Source: Amborella trichopoda (taxonomy: Eukaryota; Streptophyta; Magnoliopsida; Amborellales; Amborellaceae). Taken from it: DNA of 64,000 bases. A program made the translations under genes and the position numbers. The stretch is from the NCBI RefSeq assembly GCF_000471905.2, contig NW_006500065.1:3607265-3671264 (forward strand), in the 5' to 3' direction. A model generated the notes under the pieces. The model searched no databases, was not told the origin of the DNA, and worked only from the letters and a program-made list of their open reading frames with translations. This document shows positions 47,661 through 59,220 of the stretch, piece after piece. The first letter of the stretch is position 1. Every line of letters begins with the position of its first letter.

Positions 47661-48370
47661 CCTGTGTTTGGGCCTCGAGCCCTAACCTGACCCGGTCCTA
47701 GTTTTTGATGCATGGGGTTTCATGAGCAATGGTAAACTTTGTTCGAGCATCAGGTCAGAGCCTGACCCGGTCCGGCTCATCACCATTTGGTCTTCTAGGA
47801 CCTGCCTAGCATTCCCCGTTTGTGAGGGGTACTTCAAGAATGCTTCTGCTATCTAAGGGGTAAACCCCATTCTTACCATCTTATCGAAGGTAAACATATT
47901 TAGGCAAAAATTCTTTAACAGTGAGAGAGAGAAGCTTCACGTGAGAGCTTCGGCGAGAGCACAGGGCTTACAAGTGAGTGTTGCAAGAGGTTCAGCAAGC
48001 AGCAAGAAACTTCAGCCGGGAAGAGAGGGCAAAGGTGGGAACACATTGAGGTTAAAAGGGGTGTAGGTTATAGCAGGGTACTGCCGGTGGAATTCCCTGG
48101 TTTCTAGGGATTTTCCAGTGGTGTTTCGATGTTGTGGATGAGAAGGGACAGTTCAACAGTGGGTTTTCGACAGGAGAGGGGAGTTTCTGGTGGGAGACTG
48201 AGAGTCATAGGGAGTGAACAGTTGCTTAGAGACGAAGGGTCACCGAGAGGGAAACGATTGTCAGACCACACATGCCAGGACGTGCGTCAGACCACGTCAC
48301 AATCAAAAGTTATCAGGCGGCGCACCCGGGGCTCGAGGTGACACATGCGCAATCTGTGGCACGTGTGAAG

Positions 48371-48737
48371 GATTTGAACTCAGTCAGCACTGGGCTTGGA
48401 CAAACACAACTGGTGTTAGTTCTTAACGACACAGCCGGTGTTAGGCTTTGAGAACATGGTCGGTGCTAGACATTGACAAACACAGTCGGCGCTAGGCATT
48501 AGTGAACACAACTGGTGCTAGGCATTGGCAGACATAGTCAGTGCTAGCTTTTAAGAACTCAGACAGTGCTAGCCTTTACAAACACAGCCAATGCTAGGCC
48601 TCGACAAACATAGCCAGCGCTGGGCCTCGGCAAACACAGCCGACGCTTGCCTTTACAAACACCGCCGGCGCTAGCTTTTGAGAACACAGCCGATGTCAGT
48701 CTTTTGAAGACACAGTCGGTGCTAGGCCAGTGCCTTA
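48371..48737 (-). repeat. GCCGGCGC minisatellite, first block
   Basis: About 13 units of 25-31 bp read AACACAGCCGGCGCTAGGC plus CTTTGAGA or CATTGACA on the plus strand. The units have diverged mainly at CpG sites. The block lies within 60-420 bp of the inferred LTR start, thus in U3. Confidence 0.85.
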
Positions 48738-48768
48738 GTGATTTTCACATGGCAGTGAGCCCTTGAGC

Positions 48769-48780
48769 TTTATATAGGCT
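48769..48780 (-). promoter_or_regulatory. TATA box in U3, readable on both strands
   Basis: The minus strand reads CCTATATAAAGC, a strong TATA box for LTR transcription. The plus strand reads GCTTTATATAGG, about 30 bases ahead of the antisense PMD frame. It could serve either direction; only transcript data would tell. Confidence 0.45.
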
Positions 48781-48804
48781 GAGTCTTCCTGCAAAATCCC
48801 TGAC

Positions 48805-51800
48805 GTGAAGAACCTTCTAAGAGGAGGAGAAGTCGGCACCAGTGAATTTACTGGTGAGAGTCTAGTAAGGGGTGAGCACATTTGGCTCATTGACGCGCTG
48901 TGCAAGCCACAGTGGCCTCTTAGCGTCACTTTTATTACTGACCATGTTCGCTTTGAGGTTCAAGAGGATAATGACGGAAATGTCCATATCGAAAAAGGGG
49001 TAGCCCTTCTTCATTACATGCATAGGAATGTGGCCTCAAGAGCCAATTTTCCCACATTGTGGAAGAGAATGGTGAAGACCAAGGGGCTGATATGTTCTTC
49101 TTCTGGTCTCCGAGTGCAGGGGGAGAACCGATATCTAAAGGAGTACTCTTCGTAGACCATCAAGGTGCTGGGGTCACACAGAAACATTCCTGAGCATCCT
49201 TCTCTGCTAGTAGCGGTTTAGTGCTCTGCTAGCTATTATGATTGGTGCTCCAATACCATTAAGGTACTACTAGAGACATGGAACCATGTTAGCAACACAT
49301 GGCTCCTTGGGCATAGGGAAGTAGGAATATCTCTATTGGATCTTCACTTCATTGGCGGCCTTCCACTGATCGAGGCAATGTATGGCTAGTTCATGCCCCA
49401 GAACTCAGTCATATTATGTGGTTCTCGCCTAAGGAGAGAGGAACCACCCGCAAGTCTTCAGAAAATTTTTGAGATTTACCAGTTTCTTTATTCCAAGTCT
49501 AGCAACGGTCGGGTAACCTTCACCAAATGGGTGAAATTCTTTTGCGGGGATTACCCCGAGGATGATCGAGGTGCTTCAAGAAGGAAGGGGAAGGCAATTG
49601 TAAAGAGGATGCCTCCAATCTACCAATCTAAGACCAATGATGACTGCATCTTCTTGACTGCATATTTATCCTTGTTTCTTTTCAAATTTGTTATCCCTGG
49701 GGGGGCAACTGACATTCGTCCAGGCACATTTTATGTGGCCTACGACATGCCGAGGGGATGCCAGTACGCTCTTGCTCAACCAGTCTTATGCAACATCTAT
49801 CACGGACTGGGAGCCATCTCCAAGGGGAAAGCCTACAAAGGCAAAGAGGGGGGTAATGGCCTTATCGGGGACGAAGCCTTTCCTGGGGACTTTAAGACAC
49901 CATTCCCCATCCATTATGTGTATGGGTGGCTAGGGGCCTATTTCCCTGCCACCTATGTCAGAAGTCAAGGCACGAGGGATAAAATGTGACCCTTTTTTAT
50001 GAGATTTGCCGGGCAAAAGGCTATCTTTCATAGCTTGAGGGAGGCTCGAAACTTGTTTGGGAATGACTCCTCAAGTATGTGTCGGGTCTCATTTCCAGTT
50101 GGAAGCTTTAATGACCGCGCCTTTATTGATGAACTGGGGAAGGAGTTGGACGGCGCTCCGACGACTATCAAGGATCTCATTTTCATCTTGAGCGTCAGAG
50201 GTGGAGTTCTGGCCTATCAAACTCCCCACAGTGCCATACTTCCCTCACCGCTTCGCCCGTCAGCATGGGATTGACCAAAGATTCTCCTTCTCTGTGTTCT
50301 ACGAAAAGCGCCACGGCAAAGTAAACATGGGAAGAAGGAAGAGCTCAGGACTCTTCAGGAATCATGGCAGCCAGAGCATATACGGACCTCATGGTCCACA
50401 TGTTTGGATATGACAGAGGTTAGCAAGTATGTGCTACCCCACTTTGGTAGAAGGGTCCGAGAGACCGAGGCCTATGCACACTGGTGGAGGATTACTAGCC
50501 GGGGATACTGGGAAGCTGATCACCCCTGGAAAGGGGAGAACTGCAATTGGCTTCAAGAATCCTGGCAAAGGTGGATCGTCAACACTCCCCTTCTTGGCGA
50601 GGTCTTTGACTTGGGCTATCCTTGGAATTGGCAGGCTCTTAAAATTCCTCGAGAGATAGCGGCTGATGACACTTCACCACAATTTCTAGCCATAGAGAAG
50701 AAGACAAGGAGCCTTTTCAATAAACTCACCTCTATCTTTCAATGGAGGGAGGGTCGAAGGGTCCCTGGCCATGAAGGGCGCTCGATTCAAGACCTGAATG
50801 CATTGATAGGGAGCGGCCTCCATAGTGCTCTTGCTGGAGGGTCTTCTCAAGAGGGGAGTTCTAAGGCAGCTACTCCATCTCCAGCAGGAGGGAAGAAAAG
50901 GAAGTGTTCTACCCCTGCCGTTACTCGTGCACCATTTTGGGCGGTTAGACCTGCTAGAAGACATAGGGGTGCAAAACTTTCAGTCACTTTGGAATCAGGA
51001 AGTAGCTCTTCATCTTCTGATTCATTAGTTTCTCCTTCAGAGATGCCCTCTTCCCTTTCTCCATCATCTTCCGCCTCTCCTGAACTGTTTTCTACCTCTT
51101 CAGAAACCGAGGTGGATGAATCTGGCCCCTTTGCGCCTATTACCATTGCTTCTGATTGAAAAGTGACTCCGAAACTTGGGGTGGTGTCTCTAAGTCCAAG
51201 GATGGTTCCTAAGTCAAATCTAGTTCCCATGGAGATCAATGAGGATGAAGGCCCTGCAATTATTGCCTAAGGAGAGGAACATGATGCTAGCACGACCTCT
51301 GAGCCTTAGGTGGTTGCTGTCCTGACTGAGATAGGGGGTGCGGTAATGGATAAAGAGAGCCCAGACATCTTTCAAGAGGAGGGGGCTATGGTTAGTGAGG
51401 CACCTGACCATCAAGAGGCTGCTGCCCAAGAGTGTGCAGGTCATGAGGATGAAGGGGTTGATCTTATTGTGGCAGAGGTTCTGGCTATAGAGGATGCGAG
51501 CCAAGAAGAGGCCATGGCTGAGTCTGAAGTGGTGACCTTAGAAGATGAATGTCCAAGGGAAAAGGTGGCCCCTGAACTTGTCGAAGCTGAAGTGACAGTT
51601 CAAGAGGATGAGGAACAAGGAAGAGATGCTAGCCTTGAACTTGTTGAGGCCATGGTAGAGGGTGAGAGATAAGGGAAGAAGGTTGCTTTGAAGCACATTG
51701 AGACCAGAGTGGTGGCCCCAGTAGGCGAGAATCAAGGTGAGGAGGATGTCATTGAGGAGACCAGGTAGGTTGAGGCTGAGGCTACCTCTGAATCTGAGGT

Positions 51801-52560
51801 GCCCGAGGCTTTAAGCTTCACAATTGCTCTAAAAGAGCTAGTGACTCACGTGGCTATCACCCCTTTGAGGCCAGCCCTCGAAACTAAAGTTCCTTCAATG
51901 GTGGTGGACCTAGCAGTACCATCCAGACCTATTTTCAATGGGATATCTGGCACAATCGCAGACATGCTCCATGTGGGTCTTCAGGGATAAAGGGAGCTAC
52001 CTCTCATTGAATTGGGCAGAGCACTAGCCAAACTCAGGGAATTCGCTGCTGTGACTACTATTTTTTGGGAATGCACCAGAAGTCCTCTCTCAGTTTGATG
52101 CTACTTTAAATGAATTGGAGAGCTGGAGATCAAGAAGATTGCATCATGAGACAAAGACCAGCAGGCTGGCTTCCTTGGAGGCATCGATCTCACGCCATTG
52201 TGAGGGGATAGATTCCTGCATAGAGAAGAAGGCCACTATGGCTGCCCATCAACTCGCTCTCAAGATGGAAGGGAGGGCTTGCTTTAATAGGATGATAGGC
52301 ATAAGGGGGGGGGTGCGAAGGCTGAGGAGCTAATTTGATGATCTAGAGAGGGAGATGATTCAAAGGAAGGCCTTGGATGCCTCTTTGACTAAAGATCGAT
52401 CAAAGCTCATTCGTACCATTGAGTCAAAAACCGCCTCTGTGTAACATGAGGCTCAAATGGTGATTGAACTAAAAGAATATATTCAGCATGCCGAGGCCTC
52501 TTCTGTAGCACCCAGAGCGGAGATCAATAAGATCATTGTTCATTTTTTAGAGAGGTTTTC
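48805..52560 (+). pseudogene. Antisense extra frame with plant mobile domain (PMD), broken
   Basis: It is transcribed opposite to the element's gag. Parts in order: an N-terminal segment with IWLIDALCKPQWPLSVTFI (48805-49155); the PMD core with RVTFTKWVKFFCG, DDCIFLTAYLSLFLFKFVIP and CQYALAQPVLCNIYHGLGAI (49393-49989); a WWRITSRGYW segment (50404-50660); a Ser/Pro-rich basic linker (50840-51159); and an acidic, Glu/Val-rich tail with coiled-coil-like stretches (51310-52500). PMD proteins are a plant family with host and transposon members. Extra antisense frames with PMD similarity have been reported in Tat/Ogre elements. No ATG start could be fixed, and it is broken several times. Confidence 0.75.
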
Positions 52561-52727
52561 TTTGCTTTTTCTTTCTCTATATGCGAACACTTGTAAGACT
52601 TTTGGGATTTATTAATGAAATGTCTCTTTTTCTCCTCTAGCTCATTTTGCTGCATGATTTCATTCTTTTTTTTGCTTCGCTGCATCTCATATCTCGTTCT
52701 TAGGTAAGCCACATATCAAGACATTCA
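52561..52727. other. Junction between antisense frame and gag-protease side
   Basis: Short T-rich stretch with TTATTAATGAAATG near 52610 that may hold the 3' end of the antisense transcript. No clear AATAAA is present. Confidence 0.3.
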
Positions 52728-54335
52728 CTATTTTTTCCCTTTTACTAAGGGAAACCCTAAGGTTTGCTTTGTCCTATGACAAACTGATGTGGTTCCAATG
52801 ACCTCAAATGGGGGAGCGATTGCTTCTTCTCCTCTTAATGTTTGATTGAATAAGGGCTCATAATTCATTTTTCTCGTCATTTGATGAGCCTGCTCACTAT
52901 AAATGGTCCAATCAAGAGGGGCTTTAGCTTCTATTCGAGGCATATTCACCGCAAGTTCGACATAGCTCTTGGTCTCAAGCACAAACTCCTTCAAGTGTTT
53001 TGAAGCAATACCCATAACCTCTAGTTGACTCTGGAGACTGTGAACTTCACTTCTTAACTTGGTCAGGGGATCCTATGCTTGAGGGCGAGAAAGTTGTCCT
53101 TTCTTGAACTGCTCCCCTTCCGTAGAACCAGGGAAGCGCAGGACTTGTGGCTAACTACAGGTCTGAACTATCTTTGCGGTAGGAAGAGGAGCATCCTCCT
53201 TGCTTATGGCAACTGGGGTTTGGAGTACCTTCCATGGCAGCTGGTGTGCCCATTCCGCTTTCAAGAGTGCAATAGGGACATGCAGGACTTTTTGATGGTC
53301 CGGCATGTAGGTAACCTTTGGAGCTAGGGGTTCTGTCCACATAACTTTCTCAATCTCAGGAGCGACCTCTGGTTCATCTTCTTGCAAAGGTTGTTTTGGA
53401 CTGGAAGCAAAGGGGAAAATCTCATCTTTAGGCGAAGATGGAGCCTCCTTAGGGATAGTGAATGGAATGTTGGGTTGAATGGGAATCAAAGGGAGGATTT
53501 TGCCTTGCCTCTTCTCTTCTTTGAACATGTTCACCAGTGTTTGCCCGATGTCCTCAACATCTTCATGAGACGAAGGTTTTGTCTTCCTCACAGACTTGTG
53601 ATCATCATTCTTTGGCTTTTGGGTTGACTTAAATCTGTGAAGTAATACTTAGCATCAGAATAGTGAGTTTCAGCTCCATGAAATGGTCTTTTATCAACAT
53701 AGACCATATACTGTCTCACTCCTCGACTATACTTGAAGCACTGGTGCAATGTCAACAGAACCACCCCCTGATCATGGAGCCATGGGCGATCGAGAAGGAT
53801 GTTGTAGAAGGTGTCAGTGTCGATTACATGAAACTTAGCGTAATCGTTTAGTTCACCGATCTTAAGACAAAGGCGGACCGTGCCAGCCGGCTTCTCTCCA
53901 GAATGGTTGAATCCCTGGACTATGATATGGATCGGAGTGAGATCCTCTGTAATCCCGATCGAGTGAGGATCCTCCTTGGGATAAGGTTGATTGTTGACCC
54001 TCCATCTAGCATAATTCGGTTGATGGGGTATGAACGTAATTCACCAGTCACAAAGAGAGAGCGGTTGTGAAATTTTCTACCCAATTGAAGGTCATCCTCT
54101 GAGAAAGTAATTGTCATACATCCACTCAAGATTGTTGGGTTCACTTTAATGGGTTCCAACTCAACCTCGTACACCTTTAGATCAGAAAGAGTCTGAATCA
54201 AAGCCATATGGTAATCCCTTGATAGAATGAGAGTATCATAGATGCTGAGAAGGGCTAGAAGCTTCCTTAAGTGCCCTATCGCATTGTATTTCACCTTTTC
54301 CTTGTCAGCCTTGTGTGCTCTAGGTCCTTCCATTG
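52728..54335 (-). pseudogene. Aspartic protease-like region, broken
   Basis: On the minus strand the part at 53920-54335 reads LGRKFHNRSLFVTGELRSYP followed by IMLDGGSTINLIPRRIL. The DGGS motif is the retropepsin-like active site of Tat-type elements. Further downstream (about 53640-53900) an FHVIDTDTFYNILL segment and an HDQG segment match the part that follows this protease in the family. A Pro/Glu-rich segment (53151-53591) and an unrecognised one (52728-53015) follow. Confidence 0.7.
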
Positions 54336-54719
54336 GCTTGGGTGGTATAGTAGATTGAGGGTCAAGTTTAGGTGGAGAAGGTTTATTTTGGCTGCCGACT
54401 TAGTTTGAGTGGTCTTGGTGGATTGAGTGATAGGGATTTGTTTAAGTGAAGTGGAGGTCTGAGGTTGAGGCTTAGGAGGTGGTTGGGTATACGGGATCAG
54501 AGGCGTCCCAAGGAAGAGGATAAGTTGATTGTCCGGGGTATTTGGGGGAGGAAGGAGCCCAGGTAGCTTGAGGATGGGTAAATTATTTGGGATATTTAGC
54601 TGAGGGAGAAGTGGAGGACTAGGAGATTTCAAGATGGCTGGCTTCTGAGGTGGAGGTTTCAGCATTTTTCCCGACCTCAGGCTCATTTGTCCCATGTTGA
54701 GTAACGCTTCTAAGAATTG

Positions 54720-56190
54720 CACCATGTGACAGACTTCCTGAGAGTAGAAGCTTTGCCCTGTTGATTCTCTCAGCCACTATTCAAAGTAGGGCTCAGGAGG
54801 CTACTGAGGTTTCTTCGGCTTTGACTTCTTGCGCTTCCCAGAAGATGGTGGCTCTGACTGAGCTTGAGCTGCCAAAGCGTCAACGACTGTCAAGAATCCA
54901 CCCACCTGAGCTAGCGTCTTTCTAAGCCACCTCTGATGCGTCCTACTTATATTAGTTCCTTTGAGTTCTTTGTCAAGAGCCTCAAAGTCTGAACAAGGTC
55001 GGCAAGGGAGGAAGAAGCTTGAGAAATTCTTACTCAACTAGTAGCTGAGGAGGCTTGTTCCTTCGTCGAGCAGACCTTGGCGCCCGTCTCCTTTTGGGTA
55101 CCTTTGGAGGTGCTTGGTCCATCTTATTAGGTTCATGAGGAGCCTTAGCTTGACGAACTACCTCTCACTTTAAGGACTTCAGTCTGCTTCGCCCGTGGTA
55201 GACTCCCCATGGTTGGGAATTTGAGGGTTCGGCAAGACCTGAATCATCATTACCTGGGTCTTGTATCGGGAGGCCCTCTTGCACCGGTGGAGCAGTTATT
55301 TGGGGATCTCCTTCTATAATGTTACAAGCTTCTTGGCATCCTTGTATTTTCTTTGCGATTATGTCATGAAAACTAGAGCACTCTCTCAGGTTGTGGCCCC
55401 ATATCTGATGGTACGGGCACTAATGGTTCTCAGTTCCCTGAGCAAGGCGTCAGAGCTGCCTTGCTAGCTTTGGTGTGATGAGGCCCTCTTTAAGCACCAT
55501 GACGAATAAAGCACGAAGGAGGTCGGGCACTTCATCTTCCTCATGGACTTTCACTATGTAGGAAGCTTCTACTGCCCCGAATGCCCTCTTTAGCTCTTCG
55601 AGTTTTATCTGACCCTTCTGGATCAGAGCCTCGATGATATCTTTAAGCGTGTAGCATTCCTCTATGGGGACGTTAATCCTTCCATGGTAAAAAAAGTAAT
55701 TTGCATGAGTGTCAAGTCCAGCTTGCTCAAGAAACTTGGACTCAGGTAGCTTGATCATGTTCTATTCCAATAGCAGTCGGAGTAACGCAGAAACCCATTC
55801 TTTTTCAAAAGGATAGACTTTATTCTTGTGTCTGGCCCAATAATCATCTCGACTAAGGTTCGCAAGTGGGGGTACCTGGTTGTAGGACTGCTATTGTTTG
55901 CCTGCCTTGTGCTTACCCTTTCGGAGAGGTCCACAGTCTGAGAGGTAGTTTTCTTTGAATCGCTAATGGTGACAACTGCACGGATCACCCCTTTTTGTTG
56001 ATTGCCTCGTGGGTTGGTTCGAGAGCTGCCACTGCCCCGGTTATTTCCCGAGTATGAAGACTGTTGTCGTGACCAACTATGGCTGTGTGACAAGCTCTCT
56101 ATGCGATCAGACTAAGAGATGAGCTCTGACATAGAGGTCAAATTTGAGGCCTCAACATGCAAGGCAATCTCTGATCGCATGTTTCGCACA
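54720..56190 (-). pseudogene. gag: Tat-type gag and linker remnant, broken
   Basis: On the minus strand: a Ser/Asn/Gly-rich linker GNNRGSGSSRTNPRGNQQKG (about 56030); the LDTHANYFFYHGRINVPIEE part with TLKDIIEALIQKGQIKLEEL (55450-55758); and the Lys-rich linker FEALDKELKGTNISR, LTVVDALAAQAQ (54801-55037). A Pro-rich stretch (54340-54725) leads to the protease. Each motif has a counterpart in the element at 29160-31990. The Tekay element is inserted at the right edge, inside the gag. Confidence 0.8.
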
Positions 56191-57089
56191 CAGGCCTTGT
56201 CACGACCCCGCCCCCTGACCCAAAACTGTACGAGCCGACGGTCATAGGGTGCGGGACTGCAACGTAAGGTGGCGCACTCCACTTAGGTGGGAGTGGCTCT
56301 GCGCATATAACAAGAAAAATCTTGAGCAAAACATGAAAGAAAATTAGAACTTACACATAAAGACAAGTATTACATCCAAAGGTACAGCCAAAACATTCAC
56401 ATTGATATCCAAAAGCTCTTATAATTTTTCTTCAAAGCACTACTGGCCCAGAAAAATACACAAGGTAAAGTCTACCTCGCAGTGGTAAGTCCACCCAAAA
56501 CATACTATGAAAAATCTTCAAAATATGGCTCTTCAACTCCTCAGACTTCGAGCTTCAGCTACCCAAACACGGATTACTTGCCTCTAGCATGGATACTAAC
56601 ACCCTTCACTCTACAATCATGTAAATAAGATGGAATGAGCCAACAACCCAGTAAGCAGATCTACACCATTACACTCCAACTAATATAACAGTGATAACAA
56701 CATGCAGTGCACACACATTCACCGAGTATCAAATGGGGTCCCTTATATATTGTTCAATATTCTAACAGTATCATGATAAAACAATTTAATATACAGTGCC
56801 TGAATCATAAATCACTTCACTATAAGCAGAACAACAGGAATAACAGATCACAGTTACAGAACTAGTAAAGCCTACTCCTGAAGTAGAAGTTCCATTGCTC
56901 AGGGTAAGTCAATCTTGCCGCTTGAAACCTCTACCCTCATTCAGGAGGGAGGACAATGACAAGTGGGTGTTCCACTTTGTAATGCTCACACACACACACA
57001 CACACATCCCCAACACTCTTTGGGGTTTTCGATAGGCAGTGGCCTTGCAAGACACGACCCTCTCCTTATACCCTTTTGGCCAGAGAGCA

Positions 57090-57535
57090 TTACACTATCA
57101 TTGAGTGACCCAATGCGTTGTGCCCATAAAGATCTTGGGAGCGCGACCCTCCCAAATATTTACATTCACATCCTGACTCCTGTCCTATCATGGCGAGTTA
57201 GGGAAAGATCGCAGTTGTCGGCACCATCATTCACACAGTAGGTGCCCTTTCACATATCACATGAGCTTCATATTACCATGCACACATATTCACATCAGAA
57301 CATATTACACTACCAACAGATGACCCGTTGCACAGTGCCTTATATCCAAAGTCTCAAAATTCTCATATCACACTACCAATGGGTTGCCCCATTGTGTAGT
57401 GTTCACGCTCACAATGTATATAACATAGTATAGCAGTATCACAGGGTGTCACAGTATGACAATATCCACCACTAATGGCTTACAGTATCAATATAACAGT
57501 GTCTACTACCAATGGGTGCCCCATTGCGTAGGGGT
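57090..57535 (-). repeat. Four hairpin dyads around CACTACCAATGGG...CCCCATTG
   Basis: The clearest (57370-57403) pairs ACACTAC-CAATGGG with CCCATTGTGTAGTGT with one bulged base. Weaker relatives lie near 57090, 57308 and 57503. A further small hairpin, AAGTGG...CCACTT, is at 56961-56977. They lie in the later part of the LTR in element sense. Confidence 0.75.
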
Positions 57536-59017
57536 CAGAATCATAATATCAATGTCTCATTATGACAATATCAATACCTCAGCATGATAGAAGAAATATC
57601 ACAGTTTAACAGTGTCATAAAGACAGTATCATAGTGGCAGTAATAGTATTCCAGTTTAAGCTTTAAAGTTCAATTTCTTGTAATTGTATGCAATGACGTC
57701 CGCTCACAATTTGGATCGTAACTTTTGGTCCGTTAAGAGTTTAAAGATGGTTGCAAAACAAATTTTATGTTAGACACATCTATCCTTCAAACGAAGGTAG
57801 TTCGAAGGCAATTGGACCTCATTTTTTCTCTTAAAGGTTCAAGAGGATGAGGGTTTATTCGCGGTACCCTGCTGTGTACATGAAACAGTGAGATACCCCG
57901 ATTCGCATCACTATAACTCTTAAACCGTGAAGAATTTGAGACAATTTCAAAAAGAAAAGTTCAATGCAAGACATATATATTTCTAACAAGGCCAATTTGA
58001 AATCATTTGGACTCCATTTTGTTAATCAAATGTTCGTTCCAACCAAAGTGATAGTTCTGGTTTTTATCAAAACTATCCACAGTGACATCTCTTCATAAAA
58101 AGACGCATAACTTCCAATCTAAAAGGAATTTCAAAATTATTTCTACATACAAATTTTAGCCCACTCAAATATCTTTCAAATAACTGTGGTTTGACTTGAA
58201 ATTTACTTCGTTTGGTTAGTGAAAACCAGTGGCCTTACAGGATTAGTGGAAAATCCAAGAAAAACAATTAAACAGTAACCTACACAAACATTTTGAAATA
58301 TTCTTCAGTTTTGTAAGACATTTTGACAAGTGGCAGACATAAACATTTTACTAGTCTTTCATATCTTTCCAATGGTGGTAATTTGAGGTCAAACGGACCT
58401 CGTTTGACTCTTCAAAAGCCCCTTAGAAAAATGCATTTATATTCTTGAAATTTCACAGTGAGGTTACACATGCCTCAAGAACATGTTTCATAATCTTTAT
58501 TTCATTGTAAAGGACATGCTAGCAACTGTTATTTCACAAAATACACACATAAACATGCATTTATTACAAGATTTTTAAATCAAACTTCATTTTCAGCAGC
58601 CACATTCTTCGTTGAATGAAGGCCCCAATTTTTGGTGAACAAGGCATAAAATTCTTCACATCACATACACTTTTCTTACTCTTTTCATTGGCATATGAGA
58701 TCATGCATACTCATGGCTACAATGCAATGGTGAGGAATCCACTTACCTATGATCAGCAATGGTGCCTTCTCAAAACTCTTCTTCCACAACTCACACCCAC
58801 TCCAACAATGGCAGCTCTTCAATGGCTATCTCCCCACCCCCCTCGCCCTTTGCCTTAGAGAGAGATGAAAAAAAGAATGGCGTGTGAGTGAGTGAGAGGA
58901 GTGGCTTAAGTACCCATGTGGTTGGGGTGGTTGTCCAAGTGGCACCAAGCTTGGACAAGTGGTAGTCAAAACAGCATGCACTCAATAGGTAGCACTCACA
59001 ACTCATGCATGTCAGAG

Positions 59018-59220
59018 ACACAGCCGGTACTAGTCTCTACACAGCAGGCACTTGTCTCTACACAGCTGGTGCTAGTCTCTACACAGCAGGCGCTGGTCTC
59101 CACAATGTCGGCACTAGTCTCTACACAGCTGGCACCGGTCTCTACACAGCAGGCACTAGTCTCTACACAGTTGGTGCTGGTGCTACACAGCCGGCACCGA
59201 TCTCTACACTGCCAGATGTC
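59018..59220 (-). repeat. U3 tandem repeat, ten 21-bp units (ACACAGCCGGCGCTAGTCTCT)
   Basis: Ten units of 20-21 bp on the plus strand share ACACAG, a C(C/A/T)GG(C/T)(G/A)C core and TAGTCTCT; one base is omitted in the pattern given here, see the core ACACAGCCGGCGCTAG. In element sense the block lies about 70-270 bp from the LTR start. The core is the same as in the Tat-family U3 minisatellites. Confidence 0.9.

Larger units (their letters stand above)
42816..48793 (-). repeat. Partial 3' LTR of the minus-strand relative
   Basis: On the minus strand the LTR would start TGCAGGAAGACTC at 48793, after a GGGATTT tract. It then shows a TATA box (48771-48778), two GCCGGCGC minisatellites (48371-48737, 47400-47660), a CTCCACTGGGGATG-type block (47060-47250), a hairpin block (46860-47020), the GGGTACCTC duplication (46030-46110), the body (44600-46000), the second TATA box (44508-44520) and the GA-rich cassette. 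The large 61-bp array is not seen in this copy. The U5 end is absent because the plus-strand giant LTR adjoins at 42815. Confidence 0.7.
42816..56197 (-). mobile_element. Minus-strand giant-LTR Tat-type relative, partial
   Basis: Read from right to left: gag remnant (54720-56190), protease-like remnant (53640-54335), an antisense PMD frame on the plus strand (48805-52560), then a partial 3' LTR (42816-48793). Gag and linker motifs are the same as in the element at 19131, and the LTR shares its block order, so both belong to one family. No RT or integrase was recognised. It is broken in many places. Its 5' part continues beyond the Tekay insertion at 56198 or is absent. Confidence 0.75.

Noticed and set aside
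48805-52560. PMD frame as an intact host gene
   Set aside because: It is broken, has no clear start, and is enclosed by an LTR on one side and element protease and gag on the other.
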